Origin: Latrodectus hesperus
Taxonomy: Eukaryota > Arthropoda > Arachnida > Araneae > Theridiidae
DNA: 64,000 bases
Direction of reading: 5' to 3'
Assembly (NCBI GenBank): GCA_037975125.1
Contig: CM075851.1
Coordinates: 126,712,981 to 126,776,980, forward strand
Shown: piece by piece, positions 27,431 to 44,002 of the stretch
How positions within the stretch are numbered: position 1 is the stretch's first letter
Layout: each line of letters starts with the position of its first letter
The notes under the pieces: generated by a model
What the model was told of the DNA's origin: nothing
Databases searched by the model: none
Seen by the model: only the letters and a program-made list of their open reading frames with translations
Program-made: the position numbers and the translations under genes

Positions 27431-28776
27431 TATATTATTGCATAATTTGTTTTCCATATTCGTGAAATTAGAATCTAAAAAACGTTTATTTTATGAAAAT
27501 AATAGTTTTGAAAGCTGAAAAATGAAATTCGAGATATTTTAGACTTCTTGGTGACATTTGTGGATATTTTCAGCGACTTACAGTTATTTGGCAATAATTT
27601 TGGCGACAAAAAATAAGTAAACTTTTTTCAAGTTTTGAGTCCATAGTGGCATTAGAAACGAGTTGCCTTATACGCTTACCAAAAGAATGTTCTGACAACT
27701 TTCAGGGCCTGTACCAAATATACTATAAGTAAGGACCTTACCAAAGTTGTGAATTAGTTGAAAGTAAAGCAACTAACTCACTGCTTTTTTCTCAGACGCC
27801 AAAGTTATTAGTTCTGAAAGTTGATGTGATTAGTTTCTGTATTGTATAAAATGTATAGTTTTTTTAAATCTTGTGTACAAGATTAAAGCTGCAGTTAGAG
27901 GCATTTATGATTGAAGGAACTATTAAGTGTTTGTTTAGAGGATAACTAATCATTATTTCTGGATAATCACGTCTTCGTCACCACATAAGAAATCATTACT
28001 TTCAGTTACATTTTTGGTTTGTTTGCGAATCTTTCAGCATTTTATTTAGAATAGAATAAGAAAAAATTTTTCTTGTTGTTGTTGTCTACATATATATATT
28101 GCCAGGAGAAGTTTTATTTCCCCAAACCTTAAAAAAATTAAAGTAAATACGAAAGGATTCGTAATTCTGGTATTTTAAAAGTGGATATTTAAATTGGTTA
28201 GGAATCCATTTGAATATGTAGCTATAGAGAGAAATTTTTTTTGGCTCCAGCATACAAAAATTAACCACTGAACAGTAACTAAGTACACTACAAAATAAGC
28301 TCAAAAATATAAAAATAGAAAAGATTGAGTATATAAACAGATATTTTTTTCATTTTTGAAAAAAAATTAATCATCTATTGTAAGAAAATAATTTATTTGC
28401 AAATATGTCTACTTTTATTTAAATTAATAATAGCAACAACGACAACATTCATTGTTAAAAATGATGTAGTAATTTATTCACGATAAAAAAACTATTGTTT
28501 TCCATATCCATACAAGAAATATTTGTCATTGTTTCCAAATAGTCGGTGCAACGTCAGTATAGTTAAGCCAACAATACCTCAATTATTTCCTCATTCCTGG
28601 TCTTAATATTTTTTAAGAACATATTGTCGCCAGACAATTATTTCCTTTGATATAGCGAAAGATGAATGGCATCAAATTCTTAAAACAAGAATACGCTGCA
28701 AAAGCTCGAGAAAAAAAATTCTATTTCTATAGTAAATTACCTAAAGCGATTTCAAAAATAAAACATTCGTGTTTAC
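27431..28776. other. AT-rich stretch without a recognisable gene
   Basis: I see no motif, RNA gene or repeat. The minus frame 28304-28086 is not convincing. Confidence 0.55.
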
Positions 28777-28975
28777 AGCCATAATTTCTTCTTCTCCCGA
28801 AAACCCCATTGACCTAGATTCGGGACATATCCCTGGCAGGAATCCAGAGCGTTCGTTTGGCAGTGCCACCGGGTCCGGACTCTCCGAGAAACAGATGCCG
28901 CTCCAATAATTGGTGTGGGAGATAGGAATCGATGTATTATTCCATAAACAATATCTCGTATCGCCCTCGAAGTCC
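28777..28975 (-). CDS. putative internal exon of an unidentified host gene
   Basis: A block of normal GC content in AT-rich DNA, open for 66 codons on the minus strand. It is preceded by a pyrimidine-rich tract and CAG acceptor (AG at 28977-28976). A possible donor GT is at 28776-28775, and an alternative AG|GT lies earlier in the block. The translation contains DFEGDTRYCLWNN, an N-glycosylation-like NNTS, TNYWSGICFSESPDP and GFLPGICPE. Three Cys and two Trp in a short span suggest an extracellular domain. I do not recognise the family. The plus strand of the same block is also open for 43 codons after an acceptor-like TTTACAG, so strand is not certain. Neighbouring exons were not found within the window. 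Confidence 0.3.
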
Positions 28976-29726
28976 CTGCGAATGATTAACGATAGAAGAG
29001 ATCACCATTATTGCCATGAAGATTATTCATGTTTTTTAGAAGCCGGCGAAACAATGTTTGTTTTTCGAATTTATTAATTGGAACGAGCAACAAAAGCTTA
29101 AAGAAACTATACTTTGAGTGGTTGTTAAGTATTTAAATCATATATAAATTTAAAAAAATAATTATTAAAAATTATACAATTAAATATTTTGTTAGTTATT
29201 ATCATTACAGTTATATATTTTTGAATAAAATGTGTTTTTTTGTTTTTTTCATAAATCAAAATAGCAAAATCCCCAAATCTGTCATACATCTTTTATATTT
29301 AGAAGAGTTCCTAATATTTGTATTTTACCTTTATACGCTATCATTCATTGTCTAATGCGTTTAATAAACTAACTTGAAACATAGATGGAAATATATATGA
29401 TAGATATAATGTTACATATATCGACGTATGCATTAGAATACAGTTATAGGTGACAAGAAAAATCATTCTTATCACATAAAATTTAAAACTAAATGTATTA
29501 AAAAATGAATAAGTATTTATTCTTATATATTTATCGCATTATATATGAGATATTACGAAATATATTTCAGAATGATTTAAAAAGCATAACAAATTATGAA
29601 AATCAGAATACTTAACTGAATCATTACGAGTATAAAAATGTAAATATATGTAAGAAATCAAATAAAAGTATTTAATAAAATTGTGTGTTAATATGTTAAG
29701 CTATGTGTGAATTTTATTTTTTCCAG

Positions 29727-31729
<2,003 letters not shown>

Positions 31730-31732
31730 TCA

Positions 31733-32030
31733 AATTTTTCAGAGTTAAAAAATCCTTTTGCAAGCTTATTTATTTCAGTGTACTTTTAAACTTTACATGA
31801 GAAAAGAATTTTTTACATTTATAGTAGTTTCATTTCACATTTCACATGCGGAAAAAAGTACTTACACACTTATTTAATACGGCGTCGTATCACATTTTAC
31901 ACGGCAACAAAGTTATTTTACGTACTTATTGAAGCGACACTTCATATTTTACACTAGAAAAATGATAGTTTACTTTCTTAATTATCGTAATTTCAATTTT
32001 TACAAGGGACGAAGCACTATTCTACACTAT
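31733..32030 (+). repeat. degenerate tandem repeat, period about 52 bp
   Basis: Units starting like ATTTTACACGGAAAAA recur near 31733, 31791, 31840, 31895, 31947 and 31998. Each is followed by a GTTATTTTAC...CTTATT tract. Spacings are 49-58 bp. Confidence 0.55.
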
Positions 32031-32200
32031 TTTATATGAGATTTTAAGCAAATTTTAATAAAATTTAAATTATTATTATGAACTCTAAATGTTATATAGA
32101 GAAAATTTCTATAAGCATTTATTCAATAAAAAATTATTTTAAATCTTGCATAATAAAAATCAACTTATTATAACTTTTTATAGATGAAGTTTGAATAAGC

Positions 32201-32242
32201 CGACCAACTTGTCTAGTGGTCAATTACTAGACAAGTTGGTCG
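32201..32242. repeat. hairpin, 17-bp perfect stem, 8-nt loop
   Basis: CGACCAACTTGTCTAGT (32201-32217) pairs perfectly with 32226-32242. The arm contains CTAGTGGTCA across the stem/loop border, resembling a SINE A box. Confidence 0.95.
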
Positions 32243-32343
32243 AACAATACTAGACTGTACTATTATACAATTGTTTACAGCTGCTTTTTTTTTCTCAAAT
32301 TGAGGTCATTAAATACAATCAATGGCTTCTATTTATGGCAATG

Positions 32344-32386
32344 AAGTGAATATCAGTTCTTTAAACTAGAGAACTGATAATCACTT
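32344..32386. repeat. hairpin, 17-position stem with one mismatch, 9-nt loop
   Basis: AAGTGA, an A.A mismatch, then TATCAGTTCT pair with AGAACTGATA, A, TCACTT. Confidence 0.93.
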
Positions 32387-32500
32387 TTATAAAACGTCAC
32401 ACTTCACCGGTCGTGGAACCATTGATACTAATCATGTTCATGAGACATAATTAAATGAATTGAGATATCGTATTTATTACCTTCCTGACCCGATAACAGC

Positions 32501-32533
32501 CAACACCTCCTAGAGTCACTGTAGGAGGTGTTG
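32501..32533. repeat. hairpin, 12-bp perfect stem, 9-nt loop
   Basis: CAACACCTCCTA (32501-32512) pairs with TAGGAGGTGTTG (32522-32533). It lies next to the minus-strand tRNA-like sequence at 32540-32640. Confidence 0.93.
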
Positions 32534-32539
32534 TAACAG

Positions 32540-32640
32540 CTCATTACCTCATCTTGCCACACCAGTAACCAGCATGTTCAGGAGGAATCAAACTTACAAC
32601 TTTCCAGTTGCAACAAAGAAATCAACAAGCTACTGTTATT
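32540..32640 (-). mobile_element. tRNA-like SINE head, minus strand
   Basis: The minus strand reads GTAGCTTGTTGATTTC as an A-box region, then an anticodon-like CAAC...GTTG stem with a 6-nt loop (TGGAAA), then TTTGATTCC as a weak B box. Too degenerate for a functional tRNA. Confidence 0.4.
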
Positions 32641-33857
32641 TTTAATTATCATGAGATTTTATTAGCAAGTGATGAAGGAAATAATTTTATAAATAAACGT
32701 AATTTTTTTATTAATATATCTTTATTTTGATTTTTTCTTTTTTTATATTTCATTGTATATTTTTTAAAATAGTTTAAATAAGTTAAAAATGTTCTTAATA
32801 ATGAATTTTATTGTAAATAAATTCTGTTCCATAATAATACTTTTTGATGTAGCTAAAACATTTTAGTAAACTTTATATTTGCTCTCTTGAAAAATAAATA
32901 TAACTAATTTAATTTATTATTTTATTAGATTTAAATCATAAATATCTATATCTCTAACTTCTTATAAAAATATAATTTTTCGCAAAAAAATTATATTGAG
33001 CACTTTATCTGAGAAATATTAATTGAAAAAAAAACAAATATATTGAAAATCGGATAGTTTGATTCAATTAGAATTCCAATGAGATCGATATGTTTTCCTA
33101 ACTGCGCAGTTTTTCTATCTTGTAGGAGATTGAAGTTTCCAGACGACATTTTATTATTAGTCTGTCATTGCCAGATGCTGAAGTTGGAAGCTATTATTTA
33201 TTTCACGCTTAAACCTTGACCTTATCAAAATCGCTTTCCCGCTGTCTAGCTCTAAGACTCACAACAGCGTAACATTGAAGTTAGATTCTCTATTATATAT
33301 TTTAACACAATGTATATACTTCAGACAAAACGCTGCCGTTGGCAGTTGACCTCATGCGTGAGCGATTTTGAAAGGGTTGCATGAAAATGACAGTTCTGAT
33401 TTTGGCGGTTAATTATGTTTGTTTGATTTTTATATGTAAAAGATAAAATCTTCCATTGTAGTTTTATCGTTCATCATTGTAAAAATCGTTTTATTTTTGA
33501 GAAATATTTTCTTATTGTATTTCGAAATATCTTTTTTGAATGTAATTCAAAAATTTACTAATATTATGAAATAAATTATTCTTTGTTACAGAATGACACC
33601 TGAAACGAAAAACTTTTGGTATTTACATAAATCATTTTTGTTGCCATAGTAACTTCAATTTTTTTTAAAACTCTGCTTAAATTAGATTATGGATGTCTAT
33701 TTCTACCTACCGAAATTACTGAAAACAGTCAGTTGCTTCTTAACTTTGGGATATTTTAACGTGACGAAGGTAACACCTGAGCTCGCACCGTTCTCTTCAA
33801 AACTGCAGCAGGCGAACATTGCATATGAGAGTATAAAATATTTAATGTGCTTATGCT

Positions 33858-33858
<1 letters not shown>
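32641..33858. other. AT-rich stretch without a recognisable gene
   Basis: The element TCAAAATCGCT occurs in inverted orientation near 33227 and 33362, bracketing ~140 bp. This could mark a small MITE, but the ends were not resolved. Confidence 0.4.
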
Positions 33859-33951
<93 letters not shown>

Positions 33952-33962
33952 TATATATATAT
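33859..33962. repeat. (TA)n microsatellite
   Basis: About 104 bp of TA repeats with one interruption near 33947. Confidence 0.97.
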
Positions 33963-35121
33963 CGAAACAGTTTGACCATATGTAGCACATAAAGCGCGCT
34001 ATCTCATTATCACAGTAATGACGCTTTTTTCCTGAAAATTCCAACATCATTTTTTTTTTGGTTTTTAGACCTTGAATAAAGATACAATAATAAATGTTAT
34101 GAAATTTAGAGTCCAGAATCTAATTTAATCTATATAATTTTTGTGAGAAATAATTTTTGAGTTAAAAAAAAAACCAATTTTCTTTATTTTATTTCTAATA
34201 AAGATATTCGCAGCAACATTTTTTTAAATATTTTCCTTCAATACGTCCAAATTTCATAAATAAGATATTGTTAACTAGGTAATAAGAAAAATAAACTTTG
34301 TAAAATAATGATATTTGACTGAATCTTTATTAAAAGATGTTTGATAGATTTTCGAATTTTATGTTATACAAAGATGTGAAGCAATGTGTGAAGGAATTTT
34401 AAAATTGCATTTAACTTTAAATTTTCTAATCTAGGTTACATACTTAATTCCGTTTATTATTAATAGAATTTTTTTTCTATCTTTTCTCTGGGATTGTTTT
34501 GGGCATCATCAACAAATCAAAATTGATGTAACATTTTCGAGCACATATGCAGCAATGCTTTCCATAAGAACTCCTCACATTCAGTAAATCGAAACATGAC
34601 CTTGCCAGCAAACTTGGAAAACCACTCAACGCGTTAAATATCTCTACTCTAATTGAATTAGATATGCGTTAAATATATCTAAGTGAATTAGAGAGCCTTC
34701 TAACAGACCAAACCGATGATATTTTCACTCAAAGAAGTATAGCATTACTATTTGAAATAATGATCCATAATATGATTGTATTTGATGTCACTCAGCAGCT
34801 CAAAAGATACTTTTGATTTTTACATCACTTATAGTCTTCCGTGAATATTTTTAATAGGTAGGGTGATATGTTTTCGTGTTCCAAAATGAAAAGCCCTTAT
34901 AACTCCCACACACTCCTTCCAACTGATAAGCATTCGGGTTCTGCGAAGAAACGGAAGCATCTTGGTTTGGCAATAAATATGGTCTATAAAATTTAATTTC
35001 TGGTAACCAACCCTTATATTTTCAGCATTTTTACTGAATTAATTTTAGGTTTGCCATTTTGTTACTTACGTCTTCGCTTCAAAAAAAATTTACCCATTTG
35101 TAAATTTTTATCAAACATTCC
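33963..35121. other. AT-rich stretch without a recognisable gene
   Basis: Nothing recognised between the TA array and the hAT element. Confidence 0.6.
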
Positions 35122-35382
35122 ATTCAGAGCAATCATGTTAAAGGTAAGGCTCGCGGGCCGTATCAATAAGGGCCGCGATCGTAATGTGTCCCAGAAAGAA
35201 GAATCATGTGTTTTAGAGCATTTAGATTTCACTCGATTCCTCTACGCAAGTTTTAAAATGCGCACACTGCATTTATAAGTAATTTCAAAGGCATCGCGTG
35301 CCTAGAGAACCGAGAGAGATGGACAGTAATGCCCTCTCTTAGCAACAAGCGGAAATGCCCTATTATTTTTGTTGAGAATAAT

Positions 35383-35437
35383 AGAATCTTCCACGTGCTT
35401 CGAGTCTAGACTAGAACCTTCCTTTTCGATATAAAAG
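35383..35437 (+). promoter_or_regulatory. heat-shock-like promoter of hAT-1
   Basis: Five NGAAN/NTTCN pentamers lie in one 5-bp register: GAA at 35384, TTC at 35389, TTC at 35399, GAA at 35414 and TTC at 35419. A CACGTG lies among them. TATAAAAG starts at 35430 and the ATG is at 35540, leaving a ~75-nt leader. This layout is that of heat-shock element arrays. Confidence 0.5.
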
Positions 35438-35539
35438 GAGTGCGTCGGAGTGCAGTTGTATTGCGCATTGTTTGAGTCGTGCGCGTGCGATATTCATAAT
35501 TGTTGTGTCCAGTTCCATAATTGTTACGATTTTGGCATA

Positions 35540-35929
35540 ATGTCACAAAAACTTAAAATTGATAGTGAGTGCTGAATTTTTCAGTCTAAATGAGTAATTG
35601 CATATTTTTTCATAGAATGAAAAGGTAAACCACTGTGTTTGATTTGCAATCAAACAGTTGCTGTTTGTAAGGAGTTTAAATTGAAGAAACACTATGATAC
35701 GAATCATAAATCAAAACTCGATTGTTACAGTGGAAAAATAAGAATGGACACATTGTCTTCTTTAAAATCTAAACTTCAAGGTCAACAATCAGTGTTTACT
35801 AAAGCTGATACTGAGAGCGAAGATGCCTTGAAATCAAGTTTTATTATTGCATTAGAAATCGCGAAGAGATCAAAACTTTTCACTGATGGTGAAATTTATA
35901 CTCATGTCCATAAATTAAGGATAAATTAG
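35540..35929 (+). pseudogene. hAT-1 transposase, N-terminal BED-finger part
   Basis: The frame from the ATG at 35540 runs MSQKLKIDSEC, then hits three TGA codons (35573-35575, 35591-35593 and one near 35618) before CLICNQTVAVCKEFKLKKHY. This is a BED-type zinc finger with C-x2-C and H-x4-H intact. It continues FTKADTESEDALKSSFIIAL and EIAKRSKLFTDGE, the usual linker before the hAT catalytic domain. The stops look like C-to-T or G-to-A changes (CGA or TGG to TGA). The relatives I recall are the GTF2IRD2/ZBED-like transposases. After about 35900 the reading is lost at the nested Tc1 insertion. Confidence 0.8.
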
Positions 35930-37250
35930 AATCATACAGAAATTGAACTCTAAAGTAAAATTTTCACATGTAGAATTATCACACACATCTTGAAGAATAA
36001 TATACAAATTACAAGAAACCACCAGATGGCACCGAAAGTACGTGACAATGACGAGAGTATAAGAGAGGGGTATATAAGGAATGGTTGCAAACAAGTAAAA
36101 GCCTTTCAGTGCAATGACCGCATAGTTATGGCACAAAGGAAGCATTTGGATGATGTTTTACGTGGTAGAATTATTGGCCGTCTGGAATGTGGACTTACCC
36201 AGCTGGAAGTATCCGAGGAACTTCGAATAGCCCAAAGTGTCATCTCCAAGCTTTGGCAACGGTTCCAAGATGATGATAATGTGAGTAGACGTTATAGAAC
36301 AGGTCGCTCCGAGTTACAACGCCGAATGAGGATCGGTATTTGGCAGTTACTGCTAAAAGAAACAGACAGAGCACAGCATCAGACATGTCTAGTCAGCTCT
36401 CTTTAGTTACCAGTACGACAGTTTCAAGACAGAGCGTGGACAGACGCTCAGGGCACATTGGCCTATATGTTCGTATGCCTGTCAGATGTGTTCCACGTAC
36501 CGCAACTCACTGTCGCCTGCAATTAGCCTGGAGAAGAGAGCATGCATTGTGGACACCGCAACAGTGGTCTTATGTGATGTTTTCCACGAAGCCAGGTTTA
36601 GCTTTCAGTCTAATTCTCACCGGACTTTCATACGGAGAGGGCCAGGTACCCGTTACCACCAAAAGAACACCATTGAAACGACACCGTTATGGTAGGGCAG
36701 GACTGTTCGTTTGGGGAGGCATAATTTTGGGTTCCAGAACTAACCTGCAAATTCAGAGTGTAATCATGACAGGCCACATCTATCAGGATGTCATTCTGGC
36801 TCAAATGTACGTTTGTTTCGGGGTGCCATGGGTACAGAATTTCTGTTTATAGATGACAACGCCCGTCCTCACCGTGCAAACATTGTAGAGGAATGCCTTC
36901 AATCGGAGGATATCACCCGTAAGGACTGGCCAACATACTTACCGGACTTGAATCCAATAGAATATATTTGGGAGATGCTTGGCCGATGAATGGCAGCCCT
37001 CAACCCCCTCTCACTTGTCTACCGTAACTTCGGAGAGCATTGCTTGATGTGTGAGTGGTATAATATTCCCCAAGATTAGATCGATAATTTGATACTCAGC
37101 ATGCCTAAGCGTTGTACTGTCTGTATTGCATCATCTGGGTGGACATACTATGCATTAACCATCATATGAACCATGTTACATTGGTTTTTGTAAATAGGTT
37201 TTTTTTTCAAATTTGCTCCAGGGAGTAAAAGTCGCAATTTTTATTGATAT
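35930..37250 (+). mobile_element. Tc1-like transposon nested in hAT-1 (copy E)
   Basis: Interrupts the hAT transposase. Exact ends are uncertain; the right border is probably near GTCGCAATTTTTATTGATAT (about 37228-37247). It is a different Tc1 lineage from copies A-C. Confidence 0.7.
36126..37170 (+). pseudogene. Tc1-like transposase, frameshifted (copy E)
   Basis: DD34E transposase. An N-terminal helix-turn-helix (RKHLDDVLRGRIIGRLE, then RIAQSVISKLWQRFQ) is intact in one frame. A later frame reads MPVRCVPRTATHCRLQLAW and REHALWTPQQWSYVMF. Where FSDESRF is expected the sequence gives a six-residue FHEARF-like read, so the first catalytic Asp is lost. The end retains FIDDNARPHRANIVEECL (second Asp) and LPDLNPIEYIWEMLGR (third Glu). 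It finishes with MPKRCTVCIASSG. Several frameshifts and stops make it inactive. Total size fits a 340-residue Tc1 transposase. Confidence 0.85.
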
Positions 37251-37460
37251 TGTCAAATATATAGCATATTTTTTGCTCTTTACTTTTTGTTTAATAAATA
37301 GACTTTACAAATAAGTCACATTTGTTTTGCTTCTGTCTCTTTCTTTGCCTGAACTCGCATTATCCTTAATTTATGGACACGAGTGTAATAAAGACTATGT
37401 TGAAAGTTACCGATGTTTGATTTCCACTTCAAAAGCCAATAATTCAAAATATTTCGCTGT

Positions 37461-38844
37461 CAAAAAACACTGTTGCTTCAAGAATAAATTATTTATCTCA
37501 AAATTTGGTTCTTCAACTGTAGGATAAAATTAAGTAATTTAAAAACTTTTCACTGGCTGTTGACGAGAGCACTGATACTGTTGATACAGCTCAACTTGCT
37601 GTTTTTATACGAGGTATTAACAGTAACTTTGAAATAACTGAAGAACTATTAAAGTGCGTTCCATTGACAGGTACTACAACAACAAATGATATTTATTCTG
37701 TAATTGAGCATTTTATAGTAGAATATGAACTCGACTGGAATATACTTTGCAGCACAACTACGAATGGCGTTCCAAAAATGGCTAGCAAACATTCGGGCGT
37801 TGTAACTACATTAAAATAGAAAACATCAAGGAATTTGGTGGGATTTCACTGTATAATTCATCAGGAATCATTGGCATCCATATATTTAAAATGGATAGCG
37901 TCATGCAACCTATAATTAAAATAGTAAATTTTATGAGGAGCAGAGGATCTAAATCACCGACAGTTCAGGCAGTATTTACAAGATTTGGACGAAAAAATTT
38001 CTGATGTCCCTTATTTCACCGAAGATTCGTTGGCTCAGTCAAGGAGTAGTTTTAGAAAGATTTTTTGCATTACGTGACTCTATTCAAGCTTTCATGATAG
38101 AAAAAGGCGACCCAATTGATTATGGCAATGATTAGTGGGTTGATTGTGCCTTTTTGGTAGATATGAATAAACACTTGACTCATCTGAATGTAATGTTACT
38201 GGGTAAAAATCTGATTGCAACTCAAATGTATTCATGTACCCAAGCCTTTGAAACGAAGTTGAGACTGTGGGAAAATCAAGTAAAAAATCAAACTTTGGAT
38301 CATTTCCCTCATTTAAAATCATTTGGCAGAGTGAACCAAAAAAATTGGATCAATATTCTCAACTTCTGCAAAATTTGATCACGGAATTCAACTATCGTTT
38401 TGAAGACTTCCACAAAATGAATGAAATGGAACACCCAATTTTCAACAATCCATTCAATTTTGAAGCGCCAATTCATTTGCAAATGGAGTTGATAGATCTT
38501 CAATCGGACAGTATTTTGAAAGAAAAATTTAAAGAGATAAGCGCTCTTACATTTTATACACAATATTTCAAGAATTTGCATAAATACCGAAATAAAAAAA
38601 GCATGCAGCACGCATTCTGTGCATGTTTTGTAGAACCAATTTATATGAGCAGATGTTTTCCGTCATGAAAATTAATTATTACAAACATTGCACAAGACTT
38701 ATGAATGAACATCTCCAATCAATTCTTAAAATAACTACAACGGATATGATACCTGACATCAATGAGCTTGTCAAAAACAAGAGAAGTCAGATATCTGGAT
38801 CCTCGAGCTCAAAATTATTACCCTCTTTTATAACTTTGATATGA
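37461..38844 (+). pseudogene. hAT-1 transposase, catalytic and dimerisation part
   Basis: Resumes after the Tc1 as NTVASRINYLSQNLVLQL, followed by two in-frame stops, then VDESTDTVDTAQLAVFIRG with the first acidic residue. The CTDG motif of hAT transposases is read as CSTTTNGVPKMA, so the second Asp is replaced. IRWLSQGVVLERFFALRDS (RW block) and later LYEQMFSVMKINYYKH with NEHLQSIL (C-terminal dimerisation region) are clear. Frameshifts occur near 37830, 37950 and 38330. The 3' part is open for 100-130 codons at a time, so decay is moderate. The C-terminus is at 38844. Confidence 0.85.
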
Positions 38845-38998
38845 TTTTTAACAGCCGTATATTATATACTTTATAATTAAATAAATAACATGCTATAATA
38901 ATTCAGTATATTTTTTTATTTGAATCTGGCCCGCCTACACATTCTAAATTTAATATATGGCCCTCTGAAAAATTAAGTTTGACACCTCTGATTCAAAG

Positions 38999-42634
<3,636 letters not shown>

Positions 42635-42933
42635 GCTGACCGATTGGCTGAGTGGTTAGCGTTCCTGACTCCTAAGCTGTTGGTCCCGGGTTCGAATCGG
42701 GCATGGATGTTTCTTTCCTTCTCTGTTCTCTCTGTCCTTTCTTCTGTGTTGTGGTATGAATGTGGCCCGCCCTATAAACGGGTTTGTGGTGGTATGGCGC
42801 GGGCAACCCTACTCGCCTCCGTGACTTGGTTCACAGGTGCTAGCTGGGTAACGATAAATGAGTAGCAATTTCTGGCTTTGTTGTGGCATAGGGTTCAGTC
42901 ACCCTTGTGTGCCCGCCATTAGATATAAAAAAA
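42635..42933 (+). mobile_element. tRNA-derived SINE, 299 bp, with target duplication
   Basis: A box TGGCTGAGTGGTTAGCG and a perfect B box GGGTTCGAATC (42688-42698) have tRNA spacing. The body shares CATGGATGT and a pyrimidine-rich run with the SINE at 44492. Flanks TACTAAAGAAGT (42623-42634) and TACCAAAGAAGT (42934-42945) form a 12-bp target duplication with one mismatch. Confidence 0.9.
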
Positions 42934-42945
42934 TACCAAAGAAGT

Positions 42946-43719
42946 TTATAACTTAGGCTTGTTGTATAGATTAACTTATGGACATCCATTATGGTAATCC
43001 GCCTACGATGCTCCGATTAAGTAAACCAAATGCGGTAATAAAAAAGACGTCACTCTGGTATCTGGAAGAAAAGTTGTGCCAACACCATCTAATTACAAAT
43101 TTCAGTGGATTTCATTGTGTTAAGTGAAGCATAAGATATTAGTACATTCTTCGTACTTATTCTGTCGCTATGATACAATATTATTAGGATTAGATTTCCT
43201 AATTTGCGTATATAGTTTAAAATTAAAAATCATCAATGTAAATTGGATATAGTGATACACTTTCAGCTATTTTTAGGTAATGGAATTGCTTAAAAACCAC
43301 CATCTGTCTTGTAGGAGCCGTCCTACTAACTTAAGAATTTAAGTGGACTGTATATTTTAATAAAAACAACATTTATTCAAACATAACAAAACATTAAAAA
43401 GGGATAGCGGAAGACCGACGGCAGGCCCATCTATCAACTTCCAATGTTACAGCTTCTCTCTTCCCAAATTACGAAAACAGCTCCCTCACTTGGGTGAGTA
43501 GGAACGCCATCTATATTATAAGGGAGGTTTTAACATGTGTCTCATAATTTTAAACTACGGACTAATGAAGAGATCGAAATTGCAGATGGTACACTTCACA
43601 TCAACGAAAAGGCGTAGTACTTTGCAAGCTTAGCACTCATGTTCTGTCACAAATAAAATTTCATCTGGCTCAGATATCGAACACATTACCTTTCGGATAC
43701 AAGACACGACGACTTTCTT
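42946..43719. other. stretch without a recognisable gene
   Basis: Contains a small hairpin GTAGGAGCCGTCCTAC near 43312 and a GC-richer patch (43400-43520) that may be retroelement-derived. Nothing firm. Confidence 0.4.
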
Positions 43720-44002
43720 ACCATTTTAGTCACCATTGGAGTCTACAATGCATTGAAAGAAATCTGCTATCAGAAGGAAGCCTTTTACCAAAGTATCCTG
43801 CGCTAATTTATCGAGAGGATCATTGGCAAGAGTGAGTTGGATTCTAACTTTCTCAAAGTTCCCGTGTTTAATTCCCAAACATGTTTTGTACTTAGTTGAC
43901 CAACCCACTGAAGGGATGAAAGGTCGAGTTTTCCCAACCCGAGGATCGAACCTCATACCCGCGCCTTAAAAGCGCGAAGTGCTACCACTAAACCACCGGG
44001 TC
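43720..44002 (-). mobile_element. tRNA-headed SINE, minus strand
   Basis: The head (44002-43940, minus) starts GACCCGGTGGTTTAGTGGTA and has a perfect anticodon stem CGCGC/GCGCG with loop TTTTAAG. GAGGTTCGATCCTC serves as the B box. The acceptor stem cannot pair, so it is not a tRNA gene. The open frame 43956-43726 inside it is incidental. Confidence 0.65.

Larger units (their letters stand above)
35130..38990 (+). mobile_element. hAT DNA transposon with nested Tc1 (element hAT-1)
   Basis: The right end, read inverted, begins CAGAGGTGTCAAACTTAA, a typical hAT terminus. The left end CAATCATGTTAAAGG is a diverged match followed by CTCGCGGGCCG. The flanks are ATTCAGAG (35122-35129) and ATTCAAAG (38991-38998), 7 of 8 identical, as expected for the 8-bp hAT target duplication. 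The element carries its own promoter and a broken transposase gene. Confidence 0.8.

Noticed and set aside
28796..28911. Plus-strand terminal exon over the exon-like block
   Set aside because: Open for only 43 codons, Ser/Gly/Pro-rich and without a pyrimidine tract at the acceptor; the minus-strand reading is longer and more protein-like. Not fully excluded.
42635..42710. tRNA gene
   Set aside because: A and B boxes are good, but the acceptor stem does not pair and the sequence continues as a SINE with target duplication.
43726..43956. 76-codon minus-strand protein
   Set aside because: Lies wholly inside a SINE and begins within its tRNA-like head.
43940..44002. Suppressor tRNA gene
   Set aside because: The acceptor stem and canonical T-stem do not pair; a SINE head is the better explanation.
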